Shown: one piece after another, positions 54,913 to 64,000 of the stretch
Layout of the letters: every line of letters begins with the position of its first letter
Numbering within the stretch: position 1 is the first letter of the stretch
DNA from: Hyphomicrobiales bacterium
Lineage (GTDB): Bacteria > Pseudomonadota > Alphaproteobacteria > Rhizobiales > Rhizobiaceae
DNA: 64,000 bases
Assembly (NCBI GenBank): GCA_900472925.1
Contig: UCJU01000019.1
Location: 1-64,000 of the forward strand
Direction: 5' to 3'
The notes under the pieces: generated by a model
The model's database searches: none
Seen by the model: the letters and a program-made list of their open reading frames with translations, nothing else
What the model was told of the DNA's origin: nothing
Made by a program: the position numbers and the translations under genes

Positions 54913-55581
54913 TCAGCTGTTGGCATAAACATAAGCGCCGCCTTTCTTGAGAGCACGTTGATAGGCCGGGCGCGCGCGAATGGTTTCGAGGTAACGGCGG
55001 ATGGCGGGCCGGTTGCTGACGCCGTCCACACGGCTCATCGCCGCCTCGACCGGAAAGCTCATGGCAAAGTCCGCGCCGGTGAGTTCGCCACCCGCAAACA
55101 GTCCGTCTTTTGCAAGCTCGCTTTCCCAATAGGCTGTGTGATCGGCCAGTTGCGGATCGACAAACTGGCTGGCGACACCATTTGAAATCATCTTGGCGAC
55201 CGGGCGCAGGAAGAAAGGGACCTGTCGGGGAATGCGGGAAAACAAAAGTTTCATCACCAGCAGCGGCATGGCCGAACCCTCGGCATAATGCAGCCAATAG
55301 ACATAACGTCTGTAGGCATCTGTTCCCTGCGCCGGGCGAAACGCGCCGTTTCCATAGGTATCCAGCAGATATTCGATGATGGCACCGCTTTCCGCATAGA
55401 CCTTTCCGCCGTCCTCGATCACCGGCGACTTGCCAAGCGGGTGAACGGCTTTGAGGCTTTTCGGCGCGCGCATATCCGGGCCTCGGCTGTAGGTCTTGAC
55501 GTCGTAGTCAACACCAAGCTCTTCAAGCAGCCAGAGAATGCGGTGCGCACGGGAGTTTTCAAGATAATGGACGGTAATCAT
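54913..55581 (-). CDS. Glutathione S-transferase family protein
   Basis: This 222-residue GST has an N-terminal thioredoxin-like domain (MITVHYLENSRAHRILWLLE, with HPLGKSPVIEDGG and YAESGAIIEYL for glutathione binding) and an all-helical C-terminal domain containing the N-cap motif region GGELTGADFAMSFP. The Ser in ENSRAHR is the likely catalytic residue. The ATG at 55581 is preferred over the upstream one at 55626 because it begins the fold. The substrate is unknown. Confidence 0.88.
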   Translation of the reverse strand: MITVHYLENSRAHRILWLLEELGVDYDVKTYSRGPDMRAPKSLKAVHPLGKSPVIEDGGKVYAESGAIIEYLLDTYGNGAFRPAQGTDAYRRYVYWLHYAEGSAMPLLVMKLLFSRIPRQVPFFLRPVAKMISNGVASQFVDPQLADHTAYWESELAKDGLFAGGELTGADFAMSFPVEAAMSRVDGVSNRPAIRRYLETIRARPAYQRALKKGGAYVYANS

Positions 55582-55840
55582 AAATGCCCTGTTCTGTGAT
55601 TTTGGAAACGGCGGTAATTCATTCAAATATCTCTACGTTTTTACGGACGCAAAGGATCATCCCGCGATGCAGTTATATGGAGAGCCAACTTTCCTGTCAG
55701 AAAGCGAAGATTCGGGGTTCCGTTCACCAAAACATTTGCCTATAAGCCGCTTCTAGCCTGAAAAGATTGGAATTGCGCCCCCGGCCGGTGAGTTTCACCT
55801 TGGCCGTTTTTTGCGCAACACGAAAAGCGGAACGAGAGCC

Positions 55841-58800
55841 ATGCCGAAGCGCCAAGATATCAAGTCCATCCTTATCATCGGCGCTGGTCCGATTGTCATC
55901 GGTCAGGCATGCGAGTTCGATTATTCCGGCACACAGGCTTGTAAGGCGCTCAAAGAGGAAGGCTACCGCGTCATCCTCGTCAACTCCAATCCTGCAACGA
56001 TCATGACCGACCCCAATCTGGCGGATGCGACCTATGTCGAGCCGATCACGCCGGAAGTGGTCGCCAAGATCATCGCCAAGGAGCGCCCGGACGCGCTTCT
56101 GCCGACAATGGGTGGCCAGACGGCGCTGAACACCGCACTGTCCCTGAAGCGCATGGGCGTGCTCGATCGCTACAATGTCGAGATGATCGGCGCAAAGCCC
56201 GAAGCCATCGACATGGCCGAAGACCGCGCGCTGTTCCGCGAGGCGATGAAGCGGATCAATCTGGAAACACCGAAGTCGATGCTGGCCAACGCCACCGACA
56301 TCAAGGACGCAGACCGCAAGACCCATGAGGCCGCACGCGCAGAGCTGAAAGCCAGACTTTCCGGCCCGGACCTGGACAAAGCGCTCGACAACCTAGAAAA
56401 CCAGTGGAACCTCGGCGAAACCGACCGCAAGCAGCGCTACATCAGCCATGCCATGGCGATTGCCGCGCAGGCCATCGATGTCGTCGGCCTTCCCGCCATC
56501 ATCCGCCCTTCCTTCACCATGGGCGGCACAGGCGGCGGCATTGCCTATAACCGCTCGGAGTTCTTCGAAATCATCGGCGGTGGTCTCGATGCATCGCCGA
56601 CCACCGAAGTGCTGATCGAAGAATCGGTTCTCGGCTGGAAGGAATATGAAATGGAAGTGGTCCGCGACAAGGCGGACAACTGCATCATCATCTGCTCCAT
56701 CGAAAACATCGACCCGATGGGCGTCCACACCGGCGACTCGATTACCGTCGCCCCTGCCCTGACGCTGACGGACAAAGAATACCAGATGATGCGCAACGCC
56801 TCGATTGCGGTCCTGCGTGAAATCGGCGTCGAAACCGGCGGCTCGAACGTGCAGTTCGCCGTCAATCCGAAGGATGGCCGTCTGGTCGTCATCGAAATGA
56901 ACCCGCGCGTGTCACGCTCGTCTGCGCTCGCCTCCAAGGCCACCGGCTTCCCGATTGCCAAGGTCGCGGCCAAGCTTGCCGTCGGTTACACGCTGGACGA
57001 ACTGGACAACGACATCACCGGCGGCGCAACCCCTGCCTCCTTCGAACCGTCGATCGACTACGTCGTCACCAAGATCCCGCGCTTTGCCTTCGAGAAATTC
57101 CCCGGTGCCTCGCCGATCCTCACCACGGCCATGAAATCCGTCGGTGAAGTCATGGCCATTGGCCGTACCTTTGCCGAATCCATGCAGAAGGCGCTGCGTG
57201 GTCTCGAAACCGGCCTCACCGGTCTCGATGAAATTGAAATCCCCGGCTACGAGGAAGGCGAAGGCTCCAAGAACGCGATCCGCGCCGCCATCGGCACACC
57301 AACGCCAGACCGCCTGCGCATGGTCGCTCAGGCGCTGCGCATGGGCATGTCCGAGGCAGAAGTGCATGAGAACAGCAAGATCGACCCATGGTTCATCGCC
57401 CAGTTCAAGGCGATCGTCGACATGGAAGCGCGCGTGCGCGAACACGGCCTGCCACAGGATGCTGAAAACCTGCGCGCATTGAAGGCCATGGGCTTTTCCG
57501 ACGCACGTCTGGCCAGCCTCAGCAAGAAGCGCCCGAAGGAAGTGGCAGAGCTTCGCAACAGTCTCAACGTGCGCCCGGTCTTCAAGCGCATCGACACCTG
57601 CGCTGCCGAATTCGCATCGCCAACCGCTTACATGTACTCCACCTATGAGACGCCATTCGTCGGCCAGCTTCGCTCCGAAGCACAGGTTTCCGACCGCAAG
57701 AAGGTCGTCATTCTCGGCGGTGGCCCGAACCGCATCGGCCAGGGCATCGAGTTCGATTATTGCTGCTGCCATGCTGCCTTCGCGCTGAAGGATGCAGGCT
57801 TCGAAGCCATCATGATCAACTGCAACCCGGAAACCGTGTCGACCGACTACGACACCTCCGACCGCCTGTATTTCGAGCCGTTGACCGCTGAAGACGTGAT
57901 CGAGATCATGCGCGCCGAGCAGGAAAAGGGCGAACTCGTCGGCGTCATCGTGCAGTTCGGTGGTCAGACACCGCTGAAGCTGGCCGAAGCGCTGGAAAAG
58001 AACGGCATCCCTATCCTTGGCACCGCGCCAGATATGATCGACCTTGCCGAAGACCGCGACCGGTTCCAGAAGCTGCTGATGAAGCTCGATCTGGCCCAGC
58101 CGAACAACGGCATCGCCTATTCCGTCGAACAGGCTCGCGTCGTGGCGTCCGAAATCGGCTTTCCGCTGGTCGTGCGTCCGTCCTACGTTCTGGGTGGTCG
58201 CGCCATGCAGATCATCCACAATGAAAATATGCTGCAAAGCTATCTGCTGGATACGGTTCCAGGTCTGGTACCTGAAGATATCAAGCAACGTTACCCCAAC
58301 GACAAGACCGGTCAGATCAACACGCTTCTCAGCAAGAACCCGTTGCTATTCGATAGCTACCTGACCAACGCGGTCGAAGTAGACGTCGATGCGCTGAGCG
58401 ATGGCGAGAATGTTTTCGTATCGGGCATCATGGAGCACATCGAAGAAGCCGGTATTCACTCCGGTGACAGCGCCTGCTCGCTGCCATCGCGCTCGCTGTC
58501 CGACGAGATGCTGGATGAACTGGAACGCCAGACGACGGCGCTTGCCAAGGCGCTGCATGTCGGCGGCCTGATGAACGTGCAATATGCCATCAAGGACGGC
58601 ACGATCTACGTGCTGGAAGTCAACCCGCGCGCCTCCCGTACCGTGCCGTTCGTTGCCAAGACCATTGGCGCGCCGATCGCCAAGATCGCGGCCCGCATCA
58701 TGTCCGGTGAAAAGCTGGATGCAGCGATTGCGGCCTACGGCACAAAGCCGGACCCACGCAACCTCAAGCACATCGCCGTCAAGGAAGCCGTCTTCCCGTT

Positions 58801-59329
58801 TGCCCGCTTCCCCGGCGTCGATATTCTGCTGGGACCGGAAATGCGCTCCACCGGTGAAGTCATCGGCCTCGACACGGATTTCGCACTGGCCTTTGCCAAG
58901 GCGCAGCTGGGTGCAAGCGTCGATCTGCCACGCTCCGGCGCGGTGTTCGTCTCCGTTCGCGATGAGGACAAGGAGCGGGTTCTGCCTGCCATCCGCCATC
59001 TGGTGGAAATCGGCTTCAAGGTTCTGGCAACCGGCGGCACGCAGCGCTTCCTTGCCGAACAGGGCATCAATGCCGAAAAGATCAACAAGGTTCAGGAAGG
59101 CCGACCGCACATCGAAGACGCCATTCGCAACCGTCAGGTCCAGCTGGTTATCAACACGACAGACAGCAACAAGGCGATCTCGGACTCCAAGTCGCTGCGC
59201 CGCGCAACCCTGATGCAGAAGGTGCCTTACTACACAACGATGTCGGGTGCAGAATCGGCGGCTCTCGCCATCAAGGCCCTGAAAGCAGGCAGCCTGGACG
59301 TACGGCCTCTGCAGAGCTACTTCGCATAA
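55841..59329 (+). CDS. carB: Carbamoyl-phosphate synthase large subunit
   Basis: This 1162-residue synthetase uses ammonia from CarA, bicarbonate and two ATP. It has two homologous ATP-grasp halves ([18 protein letters not shown] at the start of the first and [19 protein letters not shown] at the second), a central oligomerisation region, and a C-terminal MGS-like regulatory domain ([18 protein letters not shown]) that binds UMP/ornithine in E. coli. The ATG at 55841 begins [17 protein letters not shown], the standard start. carA lies upstream on the same strand, separated by five genes, so the two are not one operon. Confidence 0.97.
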   Translation: MPKRQDIKSILIIGAGPIVIGQACEFDYSGTQACKALKEEGYRVILVNSNPATIMTDPNLADATYVEPITPEVVAKIIAKERPDALLPTMGGQTALNTALSLKRMGVLDRYNVEMIGAKPEAIDMAEDRALFREAMKRINLETPKSMLANATDIKDADRKTHEAARAELKARLSGPDLDKALDNLENQWNLGETDRKQRYISHAMAIAAQAIDVVGLPAIIRPSFTMGGTGGGIAYNRSEFFEIIGGGLDASPTTEVLIEESVLGWKEYEMEVVRDKADNCIIICSIENIDPMGVHTGDSITVAPALTLTDKEYQMMRNASIAVLREIGVETGGSNVQFAVNPKDGRLVVIEMNPRVSRSSALASKATGFPIAKVAAKLAVGYTLDELDNDITGGATPASFEPSIDYVVTKIPRFAFEKFPGASPILTTAMKSVGEVMAIGRTFAESMQKALRGLETGLTGLDEIEIPGYEEGEGSKNAIRAAIGTPTPDRLRMVAQALRMGMSEAEVHENSKIDPWFIAQFKAIVDMEARVREHGLPQDAENLRALKAMGFSDARLASLSKKRPKEVAELRNSLNVRPVFKRIDTCAAEFASPTAYMYSTYETPFVGQLRSEAQVSDRKKVVILGGGPNRIGQGIEFDYCCCHAAFALKDAGFEAIMINCNPETVSTDYDTSDRLYFEPLTAEDVIEIMRAEQEKGELVGVIVQFGGQTPLKLAEALEKNGIPILGTAPDMIDLAEDRDRFQKLLMKLDLAQPNNGIAYSVEQARVVASEIGFPLVVRPSYVLGGRAMQIIHNENMLQSYLLDTVPGLVPEDIKQRYPNDKTGQINTLLSKNPLLFDSYLTNAVEVDVDALSDGENVFVSGIMEHIEEAGIHSGDSACSLPSRSLSDEMLDELERQTTALAKALHVGGLMNVQYAIKDGTIYVLEVNPRASRTVPFVAKTIGAPIAKIAARIMSGEKLDAAIAAYGTKPDPRNLKHIAVKEAVFPFARFPGVDILLGPEMRSTGEVIGLDTDFALAFAKAQLGASVDLPRSGAVFVSVRDEDKERVLPAIRHLVEIGFKVLATGGTQRFLAEQGINAEKINKVQEGRPHIEDAIRNRQVQLVINTTDSNKAISDSKSLRRATLMQKVPYYTTMSGAESAALAIKALKAGSLDVRPLQSYFA

Positions 59330-59357
59330 GCCCTAAATTTATTCCAAAAAACGAAAA

Positions 59358-59387
59358 AGGGCGCGTCGGTGACGCGCCCTTTCTCTT
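59358..59387 (+). terminator. Terminator of carB
   Basis: AGGGCGCGTC/GACGCGCCCT is a perfect 10-bp stem with loop GGT, followed by TTCTCTTT, 28 bases after the carB stop. AAAAA on the other side may let it work for the convergent aldo/keto reductase gene too. Confidence 0.85.
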
Positions 59388-59401
59388 TGCAGCAAGCGAT
59401 A

Positions 59402-60283
59402 TCAATGCGCCGTGTTCGCAGCGGCCACACCATCGAGTTCAGCCATGACATCATCCGCCAAAACCAGATCCGCGGCTTTGAGGTTCTCATGCAAATGGGT
59501 AACGGATGATGTGCCCGGTATCAGGAGGATGTTAGGACTGCGGCGAAGAAGCCATGCAAGCGCAACCTGCATCGGCGTTGCCTGAAGACGCGCCGCGACA
59601 TCCGACAGGGCGGATGACTGAATCGGGCTGAAACCACCCAGCGGGAAGAACGGCACATAGGCAATGCCATCCTTGGCCAGGCTGTCGATCAACGCGTCGT
59701 CCTGACGGTGCGCCAGATTATACATGTTCTGAACGCAGACGATGTCAGCGATCTTACGACCTTCCTCAACCTGTGCCGCCGTGACGTTGCTAAGCCCGAT
59801 GTGGCGCACCAAACCCTGCCGCTGCAATTCGGCAAGTGGCGTCAGCAAGGGTTCGATGGAGCCTTCCGCCGGTCCATGCACATCGAACATGACACGCAGA
59901 TTGACGACATCCATGACGTCGAGACCGAGATTGCGCAGATTGTCATGCACGGCGCTGGTCAGTTCCTGCGGCGACGCGGCGAGGTTCCAGGATTTGTCTT
60001 CGCCGCGCTTGGCACCGATTTTCGTGACGATGACGAGATCGTCGGGGTAAGGGTGGAGCGCTTCGCGGATTAGCCGGTTCGTAATGTGCGGCCCGTAGAA
60101 ATCGCTGGTGTCGATATGGTTTACCCCGGCTTCGATGGCAGCGCGCAAGACCGCGAGTGCGCCGTCATGGTCCTTCGGCGGCCCAAACACGCCGGGACCT
60201 GCCAATTGCATGGCACCGTAGCCGAGGCGTTTGACCGTGTGTTCGCCGAGCTTGAATGATCCGGCCTTATCGATGTCAGTCAT
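59402..60283 (-). CDS. Aldo/keto reductase
   Basis: This 293-residue AKR of the YdbC/Dkg-like branch has the active-site segment HIDTSDFYGPHITNRLI (Asp and Tyr), the catalytic Lys in VIVTKIGAKRG and the cofactor segment ILLIPGTSSVTHLHENL at the C-terminus. Where many AKRs have a catalytic His, this one has VNLRVMFDVHG. The ATG at 60283 follows AGGAGAAC. It is divergent from a LysR gene, probably its regulator. The substrate is unknown. Confidence 0.88.
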   Translation of the reverse strand: MTDIDKAGSFKLGEHTVKRLGYGAMQLAGPGVFGPPKDHDGALAVLRAAIEAGVNHIDTSDFYGPHITNRLIREALHPYPDDLVIVTKIGAKRGEDKSWNLAASPQELTSAVHDNLRNLGLDVMDVVNLRVMFDVHGPAEGSIEPLLTPLAELQRQGLVRHIGLSNVTAAQVEEGRKIADIVCVQNMYNLAHRQDDALIDSLAKDGIAYVPFFPLGGFSPIQSSALSDVAARLQATPMQVALAWLLRRSPNILLIPGTSSVTHLHENLKAADLVLADDVMAELDGVAAANTAH

Positions 60284-60375
60284 AATCGTTCTCCTGATGA
60301 TGACGAGATGATAGATGCTGTCGATAACCAAGAGAATACGATACAATCCGGACAGCCTGTGCGAAAGTACGAACA

Positions 60376-61287
60376 ATGAAGATCGACCTTGATGACCTCA
60401 ATGCTTTTGTAGCGGTGGCGCGCGCAGGCGGCTTTCGCGAGGCGGCCCGGTTGAAGGGCAGCAGCGCGTCAGGCCTCAGCGAAGCGGTGCGGCGTCTGGA
60501 AACCGGGCTTGGCGTTCGTCTGCTGAACCGCACCACGCGCAGTGTCTTGCCAACGGAGGCCGGGCAAGGGCTTATCGATCGCCTGGCGCCGGCGCTGACC
60601 GAAGTGGAGGCAGCACTCGATGTCGTCAACGGATTTCGCGACAAGCCTGCCGGGACACTTAAGCTCAACGTGCCCGTCAGCGCAGCAAGACTGATCTTGC
60701 CCGATCTGGTACCGAAGTTCCTGGCCGCTTATCCCGACATCCGCCTTGAGATCATCACCGATCAAAGCTTCGTCGATATTCTGGCCGCAGGCTGTGATGC
60801 GGGAATCCGCTATGACGAACGTCTGCAGCAGGACATGATTGCCGTGCCGATCGGGCCACGCACCCAACGTTTCGCCGCTGCTGCCTCCCCCGCCTATCTC
60901 AAGACGTCCGGCCGTCCGGACCACCCGCGCGATCTGTTGAGCCATGCCTGTATCAGAGGTCGTTTTGCCAGCGGCGCCATGCCGCCATGGGAATTCGAGC
61001 GCGATGGCGAAGTCGTGCTGATCGAGGCAAACGGGCCGTTGATCGTCAGGATCGGCGGCCCCACGGATCTCGCCGTCGATGCGGCCATCGCGGGCACCGG
61101 AATCATCATGCTCTTTGAAGACTGGCTGCAACCCTATTTCGACAGCGGCGCGCTGGAGCCGGTGCTCGAGCCGTGGTGGCAGAGTTTCTCCGGGCCATTT
61201 CTCTATTATCCCGGCAGACGGCTGGTTCCAGCACCACTCAGAGCCTTCATCGATTTCGTAAAAGCCGCCAATGATCGCAAGCTGTGA
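60376..61287 (+). CDS. LysR-family transcriptional regulator
   Basis: This 303-residue regulator has an N-terminal winged helix (FVAVARAGGFREAARLKGSS, then GLSEAVRRLETGLGVRLLNR) and an effector domain (about residues 92-295). It is of the same type as the LysR at 23457 and is likewise divergent from an aldo/keto reductase across a short (92-base) intergenic region, which would hold its binding site. Confidence 0.9.
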   Translation: MKIDLDDLNAFVAVARAGGFREAARLKGSSASGLSEAVRRLETGLGVRLLNRTTRSVLPTEAGQGLIDRLAPALTEVEAALDVVNGFRDKPAGTLKLNVPVSAARLILPDLVPKFLAAYPDIRLEIITDQSFVDILAAGCDAGIRYDERLQQDMIAVPIGPRTQRFAAAASPAYLKTSGRPDHPRDLLSHACIRGRFASGAMPPWEFERDGEVVLIEANGPLIVRIGGPTDLAVDAAIAGTGIIMLFEDWLQPYFDSGALEPVLEPWWQSFSGPFLYYPGRRLVPAPLRAFIDFVKAANDRKL

Positions 61288-61293
61288 TAGCCC

Positions 61294-62784
61294 TCATCCA
61301 CTGCGTGACGCACGGGAATCGGTTTCTTTGCAAATCGCCGTAAGCCGTTGAACAGCCTGCATATCTTCCCGGAACCGTCGCATCTCCTCTGCCTTCTTTT
61401 GCGCGTCAGGAATGCGCAGAAGATAGGACGGATGGACAGTCGCAAATAGCATCCTGCCGCCATCCATCGGCATGGGTCTGCTGCGCACATCCGACAGCTT
61501 TTCCTTCATGCCAGTCAAGGCAAACACCGCCGTCGCGCCCATGGCCACGATGAGCTTGGGCTGGACGAGATCAATCTCGCGCGTCAGCCACCACCGGCAA
61601 CGCTGAACTTCGCCAGCGTCCGGCCGCTGGTGAATGCGCTTCTTTCCGCGCGCCTCGTATTTGAAGTGTTTGACGGCATTGGTAACATAGAGCGCCTTGC
61701 GGTCCATCCCCGTTTCACCCAGGACCTGATCGAACACCTTGCCCGCCGGGCCGACAAAGGGGCGACCCGCCAAATCCTCGAAATCACCCGGTTGCTCGCC
61801 GACGACCATCGTGTCAGCATCAGTTGGCCCCTCGCCGAACACCGTTTGCGTCGCCTTGCAGTGCAAAGGGCAAAGCGTGCAGCTCTGCGCCTCGTGCTTC
61901 AACCCCGCCAGCGTATCGGCATCCGGCAGTGCAGGTTGCGGTCTGCTGTCTGCCGCCGCTTGAAGACGATGGTGAAACAATTGCGGCTCGGTGGCCGCTT
62001 TGGCACCCATCTCAAGCACCCGCCGCTCGGCGTTGAGGATGAGGTCTGGAATGAGGTCTGCCTCGGGCAGGTTCTTCCAGTATTTCTTTGGCATCTCCGC
62101 CGTCATCGCCTTAATCTTCAGACGTGCAGGATTGAAGATATTGGCGTAATAGGTGCGCCACAGCTCGTCCGTGTCATCAGAAATATCCGGCTTTTCCGCA
62201 GCCGCTCTCGACGTCTGCATCGTTTCACCGTCCCAGCGAGCCGACCCCTTCGGGGTGACGATCAGCCAGTCCATATCGGTAAAGCGGCGCTGGAAAAAAG
62301 CCGCCTTGCGTTCCACTATGAAATGATCGGGTTCGAACCACGCGATAAAACGCCGTCGTCCAGCGACGTCCTGCGGCAACGGCACCTCTTTGAACCGAAC
62401 GAAGGCCGTCATCTTGTGGCTGTCGCGGCGAACGGATTTCTCCATCTTCCGTGCTTCCGCCACATCCGGATCAGACTTGAACTCCAGCAGCGCCCTGTCT
62501 TGGCCCAAACGCCACAACAGGCGGTAGAGCAATGCAAAGCGCGTCGGATCACTGTGGCAGATGATGGTTTGCGCAAACGGCAGGAAGGCCGCAGGAACGT
62601 TCACGCTGGTGCCACCACCGATCTGCGGAACGCGATCTCCCTCTTCGAAGCCGAAGAGGCCAGTTTCGTCACCTTGAAACCGCCATTCGATCTCATGCGG
62701 AGCAACATTGGCCGACAGGAACCGCCGGGCCGCCTCGCGCCACTCGGTAAAATCCCCCCGCCCCTCTAGTGAGACCCGATACAT
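61294..62784 (-). CDS. UdgX-family uracil-DNA-binding protein with DUF4130 domain
   Basis: This 496-residue fusion has an N-terminal DUF4130 domain (about 1-250, with CHSDPTRFALLYRLLWRL) and a C-terminal family-4-like uracil-DNA glycosylase domain of the UdgX type (about 290-480). Iron-sulphur cysteines are seen in CTLCPLHC (302-309). Motif A is VVGEQPGDFED (327-337), and the UdgX R-loop GKKRIHQRP holds His385, the residue that crosslinks covalently to the abasic sugar in characterised UdgX. The distal motif HPSYLLR is present. The start overlaps the stop of the radical-SAM gene as TAATG, so the two are one operon. Confidence 0.92.
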   Translation of the reverse strand: MYRVSLEGRGDFTEWREAARRFLSANVAPHEIEWRFQGDETGLFGFEEGDRVPQIGGGTSVNVPAAFLPFAQTIICHSDPTRFALLYRLLWRLGQDRALLEFKSDPDVAEARKMEKSVRRDSHKMTAFVRFKEVPLPQDVAGRRRFIAWFEPDHFIVERKAAFFQRRFTDMDWLIVTPKGSARWDGETMQTSRAAAEKPDISDDTDELWRTYYANIFNPARLKIKAMTAEMPKKYWKNLPEADLIPDLILNAERRVLEMGAKAATEPQLFHHRLQAAADSRPQPALPDADTLAGLKHEAQSCTLCPLHCKATQTVFGEGPTDADTMVVGEQPGDFEDLAGRPFVGPAGKVFDQVLGETGMDRKALYVTNAVKHFKYEARGKKRIHQRPDAGEVQRCRWWLTREIDLVQPKLIVAMGATAVFALTGMKEKLSDVRSRPMPMDGGRMLFATVHPSYLLRIPDAQKKAEEMRRFREDMQAVQRLTAICKETDSRASRSG

Positions 62785-64000
62785 TACAGCAACGACAATT
62801 GTTCGGGCTGCGGCGCAAACATGTCGCGTAAATCAGGCCGCTCCGTCAACTTCCCCGGTGACCATCCTCCCGCAACGACGAAAGCTTTGACCTTTTTCAG
62901 AGAAACGCCGAAGCGCGCGATATCTTCCAATCGCAATTGCCGAAACCGGCGCGACGACAGAATGGATTTCACCGTCTTCGTGCCAAACCCCGGAACGCGC
63001 AGCAACGTCTCGCGATCCGCCTTGTTCACATCGACCGGAAACTGCTGCCGATTTGCCAATGCCCAAGCGAGCTTCGGGTCAATATCGAGATCCAGCATGC
63101 CATCCTTCTGCGTGGAGGCGATTTCATCGATATCGAAGCCATAGAATCTATAAAGCCAATCAGCCTGATAAAGCCGATGCTCGCGCATCAAGGGCGGTTT
63201 GATGAGCGGCAGGTTTTTCGACGAATCCGGGATCGGGCTGAATGCCGAATAATAGACCCGACGCAAACCGTAGCTGCCGTAAAGGCGCGCGCTCGTGGAC
63301 AGGATGGTCGTGTCATTGGCACCATCTGCACCGACAATCATCTGAGTGCTCTGTCCCGCAGGCGCAAACTTCCTGACCCGTTTCGTCTGGATCGTCGGCT
63401 CACCCGCTTCCTCTATCTTCAGACGGATATCGGCCATCGATTTGCGGATATTGCCGGGCTGCTTTTCGGGAGCGAACTGGCCGATACCGCTATCGGTCGG
63501 CAGTTCTATGTTAATGGACAGACGATCGGCGTAAAGCCCTGCCTCTTCCACCAAACGAGCCGATGCCTCCGGGATGGACTTGAGGTGGATATAACCTCTG
63601 AAACCATGCGTCACCCGTAACTCCCTCGCCACCCGCACCAGTTCTTCCATCGTGTGATCCGACGAGCGAATGATGCCGGATGACAGAAACAGACCCTCGA
63701 TGTAATTGCGTCGGTAGAATTCCAGCGTCAGCCACACCACCTCCTCCACGGTAAACCGCGCCCGCTCGACATTGCTGGAGGAGCGATTGATGCAATAGGC
63801 ACAGTCGTAAATGCAGAAGTTGGTCAGCAATATCTTCAAAAGCGAAATGCATCGTCCATCCGGCGCATAGGCATGGCAGATGCCCGAGCCTTCCGTCGAT
63901 CCCAGCCCGCCTGACGCGGACGAGTTGCGCTTCGTCGTGCCGCTGGAGGCGCAGGATGCGTCATATTTCGCCGCATCGGAGAGAACTGCCAGACGCTCTT
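62784..64000 (-). CDS. Radical-SAM DNA modification/repair protein, 5' end outside window
   Basis: The frame is open through the right edge: codons upstream of 63839 read through ASSGTTKRNSSASGGLGSTE and GICHAYAPDGRCISLLKILL, so at least 405 residues are present. The radical-SAM cluster motif is CIYDCAYC, in the form Cx3Cx2C. The C-terminal part has helix-hairpin-helix-like repeats (LLRVPGFGTKTVKSILSSRR), as in DNA-binding repair proteins. The family is a regular partner of UdgX/DUF4130 proteins. It probably acts on damaged or modified bases; the reaction is unknown. The stop overlaps the udgX ATG by one base. Confidence 0.9.
   Translation of the reverse strand, partial: ERLAVLSDAAKYDASCASSGTTKRNSSASGGLGSTEGSGICHAYAPDGRCISLLKILLTNFCIYDCAYCINRSSSNVERARFTVEEVVWLTLEFYRRNYIEGLFLSSGIIRSSDHTMEELVRVARELRVTHGFRGYIHLKSIPEASARLVEEAGLYADRLSINIELPTDSGIGQFAPEKQPGNIRKSMADIRLKIEEAGEPTIQTKRVRKFAPAGQSTQMIVGADGANDTTILSTSARLYGSYGLRRVYYSAFSPIPDSSKNLPLIKPPLMREHRLYQADWLYRFYGFDIDEIASTQKDGMLDLDIDPKLAWALANRQQFPVDVNKADRETLLRVPGFGTKTVKSILSSRRFRQLRLEDIARFGVSLKKVKAFVVAGGWSPGKLTERPDLRDMFAPQPEQLSLL

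Noticed and set aside
56912-58288. Long minus-strand frame (458 codons) inside carB
   Set aside because: It is the antisense shadow of carB, a complete and unmistakable gene; the translated sequence has no family resemblance. The same holds for the antisense frames at 42936-44351 (rpoD), 45331-46869 (dnaG), 14767-16266 (imuB) and 50869-52563 (chemoreceptor).

Overview
The window looks like chromosomal DNA of an Agrobacterium or close Rhizobiaceae relative. It has moderately high GC, alphaproteobacterial gene order (yqeY-dnaG-rpoD), an Agp2-type bathyphytochrome with the chromophore cysteine at residue 13 and an HWE kinase fused to a receiver, GTTC-N7-GTTC LexA boxes, GGAAC-N16/17-CGTT (EcfG-type) promoter motifs and an imuA-imuB-dnaE2 mutasome. 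This assignment rests on recognising families, not on a database search.

Layout. 1-9.3 kb: two divergent transport and catabolism modules. On the minus strand are a polyamine/iron-type ABC transporter (ATPase, substrate-binding protein, two permeases) and a creatinase-like M24-fold protein. On the plus strand are a polar amino-acid-type binding protein and permease, a TIM-barrel epimerase/isomerase-like enzyme and a GntR/FCD regulator. 9.5-11.5 kb: two small VOC proteins, a DUF2256 zinc-ribbon protein and an Asp/Glu racemase. 11.5-18.3 kb: the imuA-imuB-dnaE2 translesion cassette behind a LexA box, facing a DEDDh-type exonuclease gene. 18-30 kb: small conserved proteins, an AraC and a LysR regulator beside their likely targets, CorA, two SDRs, an esterase, ExoIII, and a DUF6894 gene broken by an in-frame TAG behind an EcfG-like promoter.

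30.2-34.2 kb: a UvrD-like helicase, an SRAP (HMCES/YedK-like) protein and dinB, with a second LexA box in front. dinB carries an in-frame TAA that removes the end of the little-finger domain and the clamp-binding tail, which remain readable downstream. 34.2-36.6 kb: a gene-poor, AT-richer patch ending at a CAU-anticodon tRNA. It has an 11-bp tandem array, a small XRE regulator, three copies of a TTGTTGACAA-type sequence and an AlpA-like regulator. It looks like the regulatory remnant of an integrated element; no integrase and no att duplication were seen.

36.7-64 kb: mostly core genome. It holds a SIMPL protein, YjbQ, agp2, a DUF930 protein, rpoD, dnaG, yqeY, carA, a MATE exporter, a chemoreceptor, a zinc metallopeptidase, a GST, carB, an aldo/keto reductase with a divergent LysR, and finally a UdgX-family uracil-DNA-binding protein coupled to a radical-SAM DNA repair/modification protein that runs off the right edge.

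A theme of the window is DNA damage tolerance. The mutasome, the helicase/SRAP/DinB group, ExoIII and UdgX plus radical SAM all lie within 53 kb, and two of these groups have a textbook alphaproteobacterial LexA box. A second theme is general-stress control: three GGAAC-N16/17-CGTT motifs sit in intergenic DNA in the correct orientation.
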